NCBI GenBank assembly: GCA_963837105.1 | Contig: CAWIMG010000034.1 | Span: 1-64,000, forward strand | From: UBA9676 sp963837105 | GTDB taxonomy: Bacteria; Actinomycetota; Actinomycetes; Streptosporangiales; Streptosporangiaceae | Reading direction: 5' to 3' | DNA: 64,000 nucleotides | Shown here: piece after piece, positions 1 through 7,180 of the stretch | Position numbering within the stretch: position 1 is the first letter of the stretch | How the letters are laid out: each line of letters opens with the position of its first letter | Program-made: the position numbers and the translations under genes | The notes under the pieces: generated by a model | What the model saw: the letters and a program-made list of their open reading frames with translations, nothing else | What the model was told of the DNA's origin: nothing | Databases searched by the model: none

Positions 1-168
1 GGCCAGCCAGCCGTATATCTATACATCGCCGCGGTCGAGGTGAACGCCCGCTATTGCCGCTGTCAGTGTTCTCGGTGGCCATGCTTAGGTGCGGCGGCTC
101 CGGCGGCTGGCTGAGCTCTGGGAGCCCGGGTCGGCCGGGCCGGCCGCGGGTTGGTGTAGAAGACAGTC

Positions 169-1049
169 ATGGACAAGCGCGCGCTGGTTCTGGGCGGCGG
201 GGGTGTCACCGGCGTTGCCTGGGAGATTGGCCTGATCGCGGGGCTGGCCGGGCTGGGCATCGACCTGGCCGGAGCTGATGTGATCATTGGGACATCGGCT
301 GGCTCGGTGGTCGGCGCCGACATTGCCTGCGGGCAGGAGCTTGAGGCGCTGTACCAGGCCCAGCTCGCGCGGCCGGCTCCCGAGCCCGCGGCCAGGATGG
401 GCTGGGGCATCTTGGGCAGGCTGCTGTGGGTCATGAGCACCAGCCGGGACCCGGTGCGGGCACGGGCCAGGATCGGCAGCTGGGCGCTGGCCGCACCGGC
501 CATGCCCGAAGCCAGCCGGCGTAAGGTCATCGAGGCCCGGGTGCCCGCTGGCGGCTGGCCCGCCAGGGCCCTGAAGGTGACCGCCGTGGACGCACGGACC
601 GGCGAGTTCGTGGTGTTTGATGCCGCTGGTGACGCCGGCCTGGTGGATGCGGTGGGCGCCAGCTGCGCGGTGCCCGGAGTCTGGCCGCCGGTCACCATCG
701 GGGACCGCCGTTTCATGGACGGCGGTATGCGCTCGGTCGCCAACGCCGACCTGGCGGCCGGATACCAGCGGGTGGTTATCGTGGCGCCGGTGACCGCGGG
801 CGTCGGCCATATGACCAGCCCCGCCGGCAGGCGGCCGCGCTCACCGCGGCCGGGGCCCGCGTGGTGCTGGTGTGCCCCGACCGCGCGGCCGTGCACGCCA
901 TCGGCCGCAACGTGCTTGATGTGTCGCGCCGGGCGGCAGCGGCGGCGGCAGGCCGGGCCCAGGCCGTGGCGGAAGCGGCCCGGATCCGGGGAGTCTGGCA
1001 GGGCGGCGTCGGGCCGGGCCGGCCCCTTGACCGTCAGGTCGGCAACTGA
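169..1049 (+). pseudogene. Patatin-like phospholipase, frameshifted
   Basis: The first ~215 residues are a bacterial patatin/RssA-type serine hydrolase: oxyanion-loop GGGGVTG at residues 9-15, nucleophile elbow GTSAG at 41-45 (Ser43) and the catalytic Asp in MDGGMRS (Asp184). Family members act on lipid acyl esters with a Ser-Asp dyad. At about 815-828 the reading frame is lost. The expected C-terminal continuation (AALTAAGARVVLVCPDRA, then AIGRNVLD) lies in another frame and ends with TGA at 1047-1049. In the original frame the protein instead runs into Arg/Pro-rich nonsense to 1077. Both catalytic residues lie before the break, so a truncated product could still fold. A true mutation and a sequencing indel cannot be told apart here. 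The family call is firm; the physiological substrate is unknown. Confidence 0.75.
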
Positions 1050-1567
1050 GGCAGCGCCCCGCCCGCGGTGCAGGTAATCCAAGCAGGACGGGACGCCCGG
1101 GACCGCAGATCACCCCTGCTCTGCGCGGCTCAAGAACGGAGACCAGCAATCGGCCCACCCGGCCATATCAGCATCTACGGGCGCGGGCATGACCACTGAG
1201 GCGTCGCCGAGGCCGTATGAATATGCACAGACCTCCTTCACTGGCCCGCCCTCTAGCCGCGGACAGGACACATAACCGGGGTCACGTAGCCGGCCGGCCA
1301 GGGATGACGATGGGCAGTCGTCTGGCTGCTGGAGCCGCGTGATACCACCAGCTACGGCGGTAGATCGTGCGGGGCATGCCATGGTGGGGCGTGATTTCGT
1401 CGGCGGCAGCTCCGGTGCTGATGGTCGCCGGGTGGAGTGTTGCCGCCGGGCTGCGGTGCCACTACTGCCTCTTACACTCCCTCGTTGTCAAGTTCCGTGA
1501 CTGGTACCCGCCGCCCGCCATGAGCTCAGGTAGTCGAAGTTCACTGAGCCAGCCTCCGGTATAGTTA
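1050..1567. other. Intergenic stretch without a recognisable gene
   Basis: About 500 bases between the broken patatin gene and the toxin-antitoxin pair. Short open frames exist on both strands, but none has a convincing ribosome site, codon bias or recognisable product. The right-hand end (from about 1555) turns AT-rich and carries the antitoxin promoter/operator region. Confidence 0.5.
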
Positions 1568-1588
1568 TGTCTAGTCTGTCTAGATCTA
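1561..1588 (+). promoter_or_regulatory. Candidate operator/promoter of the toxin-antitoxin pair
   Basis: An AT-rich island in GC-rich DNA directly upstream of the antitoxin. It contains two direct copies of TGTCTAG (1568-1574 and 1577-1583) and the perfect palindrome TAGATCTA (1581-1588). Phd/YefM antitoxins normally repress their own operon by binding short palindromes next to the start codon, so this is the natural candidate site. The assignment rests on position and symmetry only. Confidence 0.45.
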
Positions 1589-1599
1589 TGGAGGCGACC

Positions 1600-1854
1600 A
1601 TGCGGTGGCAGGTGCAGGACGCCAAGCAGCGTTTCAGCGAACTAATCCGCACGGCCCGGGCGGAGGGCCCGCAGGTCGTGACTCGCCATGGCGAGGAGAT
1701 CGCCGTGGTCATCGACATCGCTGACTACCGGCACCTCACGGGCGAAACTGCCGAGTTCAAGGACTACCTGCAGTCAGGCCCTGACTTCGATGACCTGGAC
1801 CTGACTAGGTCCGCCGAGCATCCTCGGACCATCGACTGGGCCGACGGGGCATGA
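1600..1854 (+). CDS. Type II antitoxin, Phd/YefM family
   Basis: 84 residues, the usual size for this family. The N-terminal MRWQVQDAKQRFSELI and the following VVTRHGEEIAVVIDIADY are typical of the Phd/YefM DNA-binding and dimerisation fold. The acidic C-terminal tail is the part that usually wraps around and neutralises the toxin. Start 1600 is preferred over in-frame ATGs at 1567 and 1588 because GGAGG (1590-1594) lies five bases upstream and homologues begin at this point. Its stop overlaps the toxin start (ATGA at 1851-1854), so the pair is translationally coupled. It appears intact whereas its partner is frameshifted. It is probably autoregulated through the AT-rich palindrome just upstream. 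Confidence 0.85.
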   Translation: MRWQVQDAKQRFSELIRTARAEGPQVVTRHGEEIAVVIDIADYRHLTGETAEFKDYLQSGPDFDDLDLTRSAEHPRTIDWADGA

Positions 1855-2277
1855 CCTACCTCCTCGACACCAATGTCGTCTCCGAGATCCGCAAAAGGCA
1901 CCCAGAATCCCCATGTCATGGCCTGGTGGGACACCATCACCTCGGCGGAGGTCTTTATTAGCGCGCTGACAATCGGCGAGATCAGGCTGGGCATCGAACG
2001 CCTGCGCCGCAGGGACAGCGCCCAGGCCGACCTGCTCGAGCAGTGGCTGCATGGCCTGCGGGCCATCTACCACGATCACATCATCAATGTCGACGCTGGC
2101 ATCGCGGAGGAGTGGGGGCTCTTGAACGTCCCCGACCCGGTCCCCGTCATCGACGGCCTCCTGGCCGCCACGGCCAGGGCGCGGGGTTTGATCCTGGTCA
2201 CTCGCAATGTCGCCGACCTCGCCCGGAGCCGCGTCCAGCTGTTTAATCCCTTCGACACGTCCGGCCGCAGCGAATGA
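1851..2277 (+). pseudogene. PIN-domain ribonuclease toxin (VapC/FitB type), frameshifted
   Basis: Translation from ATG 1851 gives MTYLLDTNVVSEIRKR, the first PIN-domain strand with its catalytic Asp (Asp6). At about 1895-1906 the frame changes. The rest of the toxin (HVMAWWDTITSAEVFISA, the acidic motif in TIGEIRLGIERL, VIDGLLAATAR, and the closing LVTRNVADL and FNPF) is read in the next frame to the stop at 2277. Removing one base around CAGAATCCCC restores one continuous protein of about 140 residues, the normal family length. PIN toxins are Mg-dependent RNases that cleave tRNA or rRNA. As written the toxin is inactive, unless the indel is a read error or the site is recoded. Directly overlaps the antitoxin stop. 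Confidence 0.75.
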
Positions 2278-2350
2278 TCCATGCATAACTGGGCCTTGCC
2301 AGAGATCACTGGGCGGGCCCGCAAGATGATGCCTGGTGTTGAATCCTGAC

Positions 2351-2382
2351 GTCTTGGCTCATAGCCCGGAGGTCGCGGGTTC
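2351..2382 (+). pseudogene. tRNA-Met 3' fragment, left part (anticodon arm to T-loop)
   Basis: Reads as the anticodon arm (loop CTCATAG with CAT anticodon at 2360-2362; stem CTTGG/CCCGG with one mismatch), a canonical five-base variable loop AGGTC, the T-stem GCGGG and the first bases TTC of the T-loop of an elongator tRNA-Met. The sequence then breaks at the IS110 left end. The rest continues at 4269-4288. No convincing D-arm or 5' acceptor strand lies upstream, so only the 3' half of the gene is present. Such 3' tRNA segments are typical products of integrase-mediated recombination at tRNA genes. Confidence 0.65.
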
Positions 2383-2450
2383 ATGTAAGGAACTCCGGCG
2401 TTTGATCAGCGCAGGGGTTCCAGGGTTGCATGAGCATCCCCGGCTGGTCC

Positions 2451-2601
2451 GGTAGGTGGCGACGTCTGGGTTCTGGGGCCGGTGCCCTGCGCCGGGCCTC
2501 GCGGATTTGATTGCCACTGCTGGCCTGGCCACGGATGACCCGCATCAGGGAGGTGGGCCGGCCCGGCTGAGGGCCTGGCCCGGTTGCAGCACATGAGTGG
2601 G
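2451..2601 (+). ncRNA. Candidate IS110 bridge RNA (target and donor loops)
   Basis: Two stem-loops fit the bridge-RNA plan of IS110 elements. Target loop: closing stem GTGGC/GCCAC (2456-2460 with 2513-2517). On its 5' side is GGGTTC (2468-2473), identical to the left target; on its 3' side is GGATTTGA (2503-2510), the exact complement of the right target TCAAATCC. Both guides include the TC core. Donor loop: stem CCCGC/GTGGG (2539-2543 with 2597-2601). ACATGA (2591-2596) is the complement of core plus left end (TCATGT), and AGGGA (2547-2551) matches the right end AGGGAATC only partly. GC-rich hairpins sit between the guides in each loop. RNA ends are not defined by sequence alone, and transcription is inferred. 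Confidence 0.6.
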
Positions 2602-2638
2602 AGCCGTTGCCGGCTCTTGCACGTTGGGACCGTGGCCG

Positions 2639-4140
2639 ATGGGTTGCTGCCTTGCCGCGCCGCCGGAGCTGGAAGTCCCGGACGATGTGGAGGAGAGGTG
2701 GCGAGTGGGGCAGGAGGAGGCCGGGCAGCCGCCGCGGCGCCTGGTGGGGATTGGCCTGGGGATCGCGTTGCGGCATTGGGTGCGGGTGCTGGAGGCCGGC
2801 GGCCGGGTAGTGTGCCGGTCGTCGTGCGTGCCGGCGGTGGAGTCCTTGGCCGCAGTGGAGCGGGCGGCGCTGGCCGGCGCACCGGAAGGCACCACACTGG
2901 CGGTGGTGTCCGGGCCGGCCGGTCCGGCGTGGATGCCGATCGCGGTGTTCTTCGCCCGCCGCGGGCACGCCGCCTGCCGGGTGTCCCCGGCGAAGGCCGC
3001 GGACCTGCGCCGGTTCCTGCGCCGGCACGCCAGGCCGGACGGGGCCGGCGCCGAAACGCTGGCGCGGATGCCGCTGGCCGGCCCCGGCGGGTTGCAGCAG
3101 CCCGGGCTGCCCGGCCCGGGCGCAGCAGCGCTGGACCGGCGGGTACGGGCCTGCGGGCGGCTCACCGAGGCGGCCAGCAAGCACAAGGTCCGGATCAAGG
3201 ACCTGGTCCGGCAGCTGATGCCGATGACCCCGCTGACCGGCGACCTGGGCAAGGCCGGTCTGGCGGTACTGGAACGCTACGCTGGCCCCGCTTGCTGCTG
3301 GCCGCCGGTGACGGCGAGCTGACCCGCCTGATCACCACGGTGCCCGGGCATCGGCAAGGATCGCAGCGGGCCGGTCAATGGCGGGCCGCCGCGGCGGCGG
3401 CCGCTGAGCTTTACGGGGACCACCCGGCCGTGCCGTATGACGGGCTGGCCGCTGAGGTGGCCACCGGGATCCGGCTGCTGCGCGCCATCGAGGCGGAACT
3501 GGCCAGCCACGCCGCGGCCCGCGAACAGCATTACCGTCAGGCCGATCCGGGGCAGCTCGCCCGGTCGCTGCCTGGCTTCGCCGAGATCAGCGCCCCGGTC
3601 CTGGCCGCCGGCATGGGCCGCCCCGGCCGGTTCCGGGACGGGACCCGGTTCAGGTCCTATGCCGGGCTGGCCCCCCGCGCCAGCGAGACCGGCGAGACCG
3701 GCCGCAAGGGCCAGCCGATGAGCAAGGCCGGGCCGTCCCAGCTGCGGTCAGCGTTCGTCCGCGCCGCTGACACCGCCCGCCGCCAGGACCCGCAGCTGGC
3801 CAGGATCTACTACCTGCAGATGACCGAGCGCGGCGCCACCCACCTGAAGGCCTGCTGCGTCGCCGCCGGGCACCCCGCCGAACGGGCCTGGGCCGTGCTC
3901 AGCCACGGCACCCCGTATGTGGTCTGCGGCAACAACGGCAACCCGGTCACGCCAGCCGAGGCAACGAAGATCATCGCGGACAAGTGGACCGTCCCCGAGG
4001 ACATCCGCAAACGCCGCCGCAGCCGCAAGACAGCGGGGAAGGCCCCTCAGACGGCCTCAACCAGGCCGGGCAAGCGAGGCGGCCCTCCCCGCCCACGATC
4101 GCCGCGGTCCCCGGCCAAGGCAGTCAACCCCGTGACCTGA
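2639..4140 (+). pseudogene. IS110-family transposase, frameshifted and catalytically altered
   Basis: The N-terminal RuvC-like half is read from ATG 2639 (an upstream ATG at 2597 overlaps the candidate bridge RNA) up to RYAGP near 3285. The C-terminal transposase_20 half (RLLLAAGDGEL, then RSLPGFAEISAPVLAAGMG, FRSYAGLAP and the Ser-containing KGQPMSKAG) continues in another frame to the stop at 4138-4140. In the family the catalytic acids lie in motifs like VGIDLG, EPTG and IDAETLA. Here the aligned residues are Gly39 (VGIGLG), Gly92 (SGPAG) and Gly137 (AGAETLA). Each could arise by a single A-to-G change. The product should be inactive. Family motif comparison is from memory. Confidence 0.8.
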
Positions 4141-4268
4141 CCAGCCAGCCAGCACCAGCCTGCCGGCCACACCACCGGCGGGCCTGCTGGCATGCCCGGA
4201 ACTCCCGCACAACCAGCCGCAGAAGTCCCTTCAGCCGCGGCTTGACATGGAAGCTCCCATAGGGAATC

Positions 4269-4288
4269 AAATCCCGCCCCCGCTACCA
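4269..4288 (+). pseudogene. tRNA-Met 3' fragment, right part (T-loop to CCA)
   Basis: AAAT completes the T-loop begun at 2380-2382. CCCGC (4273-4277) pairs with GCGGG at 2375-2379. CCCCGCT (4278-4284) is the 3' acceptor strand, followed by discriminator A and encoded CCA at 4286-4288. Ten bases later comes a factor-independent terminator. Together with 2351-2382 it forms the complete 3' half of an elongator tRNA-Met gene interrupted by the IS110 element. Confidence 0.65.
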
Positions 4289-4298
4289 CGTCGCAGTT

Positions 4299-4333
4299 CA
4301 GAAGGCCCGGAAATGATCTTCCGGGCCTTTCTG
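4299..4333 (+). terminator. Factor-independent terminator behind the tRNA fragment
   Basis: Stem CAGAAGGCCCGGAA (4299-4312) pairs with 4319-4333 with a single bulged base around a six-base loop, and ends in a short T-rich run. Its position right behind an encoded CCA end is the normal arrangement for an actinobacterial tRNA gene and supports the view that 2351-2382 plus 4269-4288 once formed a tRNA gene end. Confidence 0.75.
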
Positions 4334-4512
4334 CTGGTCTGGCCGCGTGCCCAGTGCTACCCGCCGCCGCAGGCGGCGCGGCGACCGCAAGATCTGAGAG
4401 TCCACATACCTCACAGACCTGGCCGGTGGTGGCCGCCCGGCATGTCACGCCACCACGCCAGCCAGGGCCAGGCTGCTGCCGCAGCACGAGTCAGCGCAGG
4501 AAGGAGGAGTGA

Positions 4513-4887
4513 ATGACCTTCGATGAGGATGAGCTGCTTGCGGGAGCGCTCGGCGCGCTCGGGGGCCAGGCAGCGGGTGCATCGGCCCGGCACTCTGTTG
4601 AGGCGGTAGCCCAGCGCCTGCGCAAGAACGTCCTGGAGCTGGAGACCGAAACCAATCTCCAGCCGTCCGCCGCTATGGCCCGCGTGCGGCAGGTGCTCGC
4701 GGAACGCGGGCATTTCCTGGGCACCGAAGACACCGGTTCCGCAGGACCCGCACGCTGTGTGGGCGTGGTGTGGTCCGGCGCCGCGAATCTCAACCCCGCG
4801 AACATCACCGTCACGATCCGCCAAGCCGGTAACGCAACGTTGCTGCTGGTCCGCGGTGCCGCCAAAGAGGGACTGATCAAGCAGTGA
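4513..4887 (+). CDS. Conserved hypothetical protein, possibly prematurely stopped
   Basis: 124 residues with a strong ribosome site (AAGGAGGAG just upstream). No domain is recognised with confidence. The N-terminus is acidic and helical (FDEDELLAGALGALGG), the middle has a regular heptad-like helix (VEAVAQRLRKNVLELETET), and the C-terminal half (VGVVWSGAANLNPANITVTIRQAGNATLL) looks like a small beta sheet. The TGA at 4885-4887 is followed in the same frame by 21 more sense codons (AGEKAAREIAAALGRPSAER) and a second TGA at 4951-4953. That segment reads like a continuing amphipathic helix after EGLIKQ, so the first stop may be a recent nonsense change (for example CGA to TGA). Function unknown. 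Confidence 0.6.
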   Translation: MTFDEDELLAGALGALGGQAAGASARHSVEAVAQRLRKNVLELETETNLQPSAAMARVRQVLAERGHFLGTEDTGSAGPARCVGVVWSGAANLNPANITVTIRQAGNATLLLVRGAAKEGLIKQ

Positions 4888-4956
4888 GCCGGGGAGAAGG
4901 CCGCGCGGGAGATCGCCGCCGCGCTGGGCAGGCCCAGCGCGGAGCGCACCTGACGA

Positions 4957-5053
4957 CCTGTCTGTTTACCCCCGGCCTGTCTGTTTGCCTCCGGCCCGTC
5001 TATTCGCTCCCGGCTGTCTCGCTTCACGGCCGGCTGTCTCGCTTCGCCTGGCG
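4957..5053. repeat. Five imperfect ~19-base tandem repeats
   Basis: Units of the form CCTGTCTGTTTgCCtCCGG start at 4957, 4976 and 4995, followed by two diverged units starting CTGTCTCGCTTC at 5014 and 5034. The array lies between two convergent genes and runs into the 3' end of the minus-strand gene at 5024. No function is apparent. Confidence 0.6.
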
Positions 5054-5548
5054 GCGGGCGCCTGCGGCGCGGGTGCTGGCCCGGCGTTTGGCCGTGGCGG
5101 GTGAGTGCCGCGCCCGGTCGCCGGTGGACTCGCCGGTGACAGCCGGGCCTTTCCGGCCGGCGGGCGGTGCCGCCCTGCCCGTGCCGGGACCTCGGCCTTG
5201 CCTGGCGGCCCGGCTGGCCGCGAGCCGCTCCGCCCGCAGTTCTGCGGCTGCCTGCCGGGCGAGGCTCGCGACCCGGCGGCTCACCCGGGCCAGGGCCTCT
5301 TCAAACGCCTCGGCTTTCATTGCGGCCCGCCTGCTCTCCGGCCTTGCTTGGCCACGGGCGCCGTGGCCGGGCACGGCGGCCGCGGCCGTCCGGCGGTACT
5401 GGCTGACGTACTTGTTCCGTGCCTGCCTGATCCGGGCTGCGAGCTCAATAGCCGCGTCTTCGTCCAGCGCAGCAAGCTCGGCCCGCTCGGTCTGGGCCAC
5501 CAGCAGCCGTTCGGCGTCGTTGAGAACCGCCAGCGGGGACGCGTTCAT
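5024..5548 (-). CDS. Conserved actinobacterial hypothetical protein, basic coiled-coil type
   Basis: 174 residues starting MNASPLAVLNDAERLLVAQT, with a GAGGAG ribosome site just before the ATG at 5546-5548. Open frame continues upstream but without coding character. The body is almost entirely helical and strongly charged (AELAALDEDAAIELAARIRQ; ARNKYVSQYRR; AFEEALARVSRRVASLARQA), followed by a very basic, low-complexity tail (KRRASTRAAGARRQAKRDSR). I recognise it as a protein common in Streptosporangiales-type genomes without an assigned function. The basic tail and charged helices would suit nucleic-acid binding, which is only an inference. Confidence 0.7.
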   Translation of the reverse strand: MNASPLAVLNDAERLLVAQTERAELAALDEDAAIELAARIRQARNKYVSQYRRTAAAAVPGHGARGQARPESRRAAMKAEAFEEALARVSRRVASLARQAAAELRAERLAASRAARQGRGPGTGRAAPPAGRKGPAVTGESTGDRARHSPATAKRRASTRAAGARRQAKRDSRP

Positions 5549-5738
5549 CGGTCTCCTCTCTTCGCCCGGCAGGCCCGGCTTGATGAACCTTCCCGGGCTG
5601 CCGCGGACCGAATCAGCCCTTCCGTGATCCGCTCCGCCTGCGGAGTTCCCGGGCGGCGGGTTCTGCCGCCCCGGTGACTCGGCTGTTAGATTTGTCCCGC
5701 ATAGCCAGCCGGTTCGCTGAGGCCCCGGGGAGTGAGTG

Positions 5739-6194
5739 ATGACAGCAGGCCAGCCAGACGCTGACGGCGACGAACTGGGACCGGTCAACTTCGTGGCGAT
5801 CGAGTTCCCGGGCGGCCGGCTTACCGCGGCGGGCTTCGAGCAGCTGCTGTCCCTGGCTGACCAGGGTGTCGTGGACATCCTGGACATGGAGTTCATCACC
5901 AAGGATGCCGACGGCCACAGCAAGAAGGTGGACGTCTGGGAGTTCGCCGTTCCCGGCGGTGTCGACCTGAGTGCCTGGGCCGGAGCCTCGTCGGGCTTGC
6001 TCGATGACGCAGACGTCGGCGAGATCTCGGCGGCGATGCAGCCTGGCAGTGTCGCCGTGGTGGTGATCTACGAGAACCGGTGGGTGCTCGGGCTCGCCGA
6101 TGCCTGGCGGCGCGACGGCGCACGGCTGATCGCCAGCGGCGGACTGTCGGCAGACGACATCCTTGCCGCCCTTGACGAAGCCGAGTCCTCCTGA
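5739..6194 (+). CDS. DUF6325 family protein
   Basis: 151 residues. GPVNFVAIEFPGGRLTAAGF near the N-terminus and the later VVVIYENRWVLGLADAWRRDGARLIASGG match the DUF6325 pattern: a beta-alpha fold related to DUF1269-type membrane-associated proteins but without a transmembrane hairpin here. ATG 5739 is chosen; a GTG three bases earlier is possible. The gene is followed after 42 bases by a SHOCT-domain gene. The DUF6325 + SHOCT pair recurs in actinobacteria, so they probably form one functional unit. The biochemical role is not known. Confidence 0.75.
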   Translation: MTAGQPDADGDELGPVNFVAIEFPGGRLTAAGFEQLLSLADQGVVDILDMEFITKDADGHSKKVDVWEFAVPGGVDLSAWAGASSGLLDDADVGEISAAMQPGSVAVVVIYENRWVLGLADAWRRDGARLIASGGLSADDILAALDEAESS

Positions 6195-6236
6195 CCTAGT
6201 GGCATTGCAGCCTGATCCGGCGACGAGGAGGTCACC

Positions 6237-6548
6237 ATGGGCCTATTGAAAACCGCGGCCACGGTCGCGGTCGCCAGTTCCGTGCACGGCCGGGTCCAGC
6301 GGCGGCAGCAAGCCCGGTGGGCGGCACAGGACCAGGCGGCGGGTGCGCCCGCCCCACCGCCACCGGCGTCCCCGCCCCCGGCTTACAGCGAGCCGGCCGC
6401 GCCGCCGCAGCCGCCGGCCGCCCCGGCGCAGGCGGCCGACATGGGTGAGCGGCTCGCCCAGCTGAAGCAGCTCGGTGAGCTGATGTCGGCGGGCGTGCTG
6501 ACCCAGGCCGAGTTCGACCAGCAAAAGGCCCGCATCCTGAACGGCTGA
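6237..6548 (+). CDS. Small SHOCT-domain protein
   Basis: 103 residues with an excellent ribosome site (GAGGAGG, eight bases upstream). The N-terminus (LLKTAATVAVASSVHGRVQRR) is a short helix, then comes a Pro/Ala-rich flexible linker (residues ~35-65), then a C-terminal SHOCT motif (ERLAQLKQLGELMSAGVLTQ through EFDQQKARIL). SHOCT is a short oligomerisation helix pair found at protein ends. Encoded directly after the DUF6325 gene with the same orientation, probably in one transcript. Exact function unknown. Confidence 0.85.
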   Translation: MGLLKTAATVAVASSVHGRVQRRQQARWAAQDQAAGAPAPPPPASPPPAYSEPAAPPQPPAAPAQAADMGERLAQLKQLGELMSAGVLTQAEFDQQKARILNG

Positions 6549-6572
6549 CCGGCGGCCGCGCGCCGGCCCAGT

Positions 6573-7082
6573 TCAGCGGGTGGCGGGCGGGAAGGTGAAC
6601 CGGGTAGGGGAGCCGGTGAAGTCGGCTGCGTCGAGGGCGAAGATCCACTCGGGTTGCAGCGCAAAGACGCTGTTCGCCGCCGGATCCACCATCTCCCAGC
6701 CATAGCTGGTGCCGTATTTCGCGTTCTCGGCTGCCAGCAGGTCCGCCAGTGCGTCCCGGTCGGTAACCCGCCTGGCCCGGCCCTGCACCACCACTGGCTC
6801 GCCCGGGTCGCCGGTCAACGCGGTGCAGCGGGGCTCGGCCGCCAGGTTGCGGGTCTTCCGGGAGCCGTTGGAACTGCTGAACCAGAGCTGGCCCGCCTGC
6901 CAGATGCCCCAGACCGGCATCAAGTGCGGGACACCCGCCGGGGTCACCGTTGCCAGCCAGAAGTCGTGCGAAGCCGACAGCCGTTCCTCGGCCCACGACC
7001 AGGGCAGCAGGCCACGCCCTTCGCCCGCGGGCAGGGTCCCGTAGCCGGGCATGTAGGGCCGGGAGGCGACCGGTTCGGTCAC
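6573..7082 (-). CDS. Pyridoxamine 5'-phosphate oxidase-family protein
   Basis: About 169 residues with the split-barrel flavin-binding fold: WAEERLSASHDFWLATVTPA, GVPHLMPVWGIWQAGQLWFS, SSNGSRKTRNLAAEPRCTAL and PVVVQGRARRVTDRDAL. These are the successive beta strands and phosphate-contacting loop of the PNPOx-like superfamily. Most such actinobacterial paralogues bind FMN, F420 or haem and reduce or bind unknown ligands, so PNPOx activity itself should not be assumed. GTG 7082 (VTEPVASRP) is chosen as start because the upstream residues in the open frame look noncoding; the ribosome site there is weak. Divergent from the MOSC gene at 7181. Confidence 0.75.
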   Translation of the reverse strand: MTEPVASRPYMPGYGTLPAGEGRGLLPWSWAEERLSASHDFWLATVTPAGVPHLMPVWGIWQAGQLWFSSSNGSRKTRNLAAEPRCTALTGDPGEPVVVQGRARRVTDRDALADLLAAENAKYGTSYGWEMVDPAANSVFALQPEWIFALDAADFTGSPTRFTFPPATR

Positions 7083-7180
7083 GCACCCGAGGCTAACAAG
7101 CGGCCAATGGCCGGCCGTGGCCAGACCATCGGGCGCGGGACGGATTACCTGCCGGGCTGGCGCGGAGACATGATGGAGGC

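Larger units (their letters stand above)
2383..4268 (+). mobile_element. IS110-family insertion sequence
   Basis: About 1.89 kb between two copies of a TC core (2381-2382 and 4267-4268). Removing it rejoins the tRNA-Met T-loop as GCGGG-TTCAAAT-CCCGC, a perfect T-arm, which fixes both ends to within a base or two. There are no terminal inverted repeats, as is normal for the family. Layout: about 250 bases of noncoding left end, a transposase gene broken into two frames, and about 125 bases of right end. The element is probably immobile on its own because the transposase is frameshifted and several catalytic acids are replaced by glycine. Confidence 0.8.

Noticed and set aside
63..1082. Long minus-strand frame opposite the patatin gene
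   Set aside because: Sequence opposite a recognisable hydrolase with motifs; translation shows no domain.
2312..2350. A complete tRNA-Met gene with 5' acceptor GGCGGGC at 2312-2318
   Set aside because: The distance to the anticodon is about 14 bases too long and no D-arm can be drawn; only the 3' half is supported.
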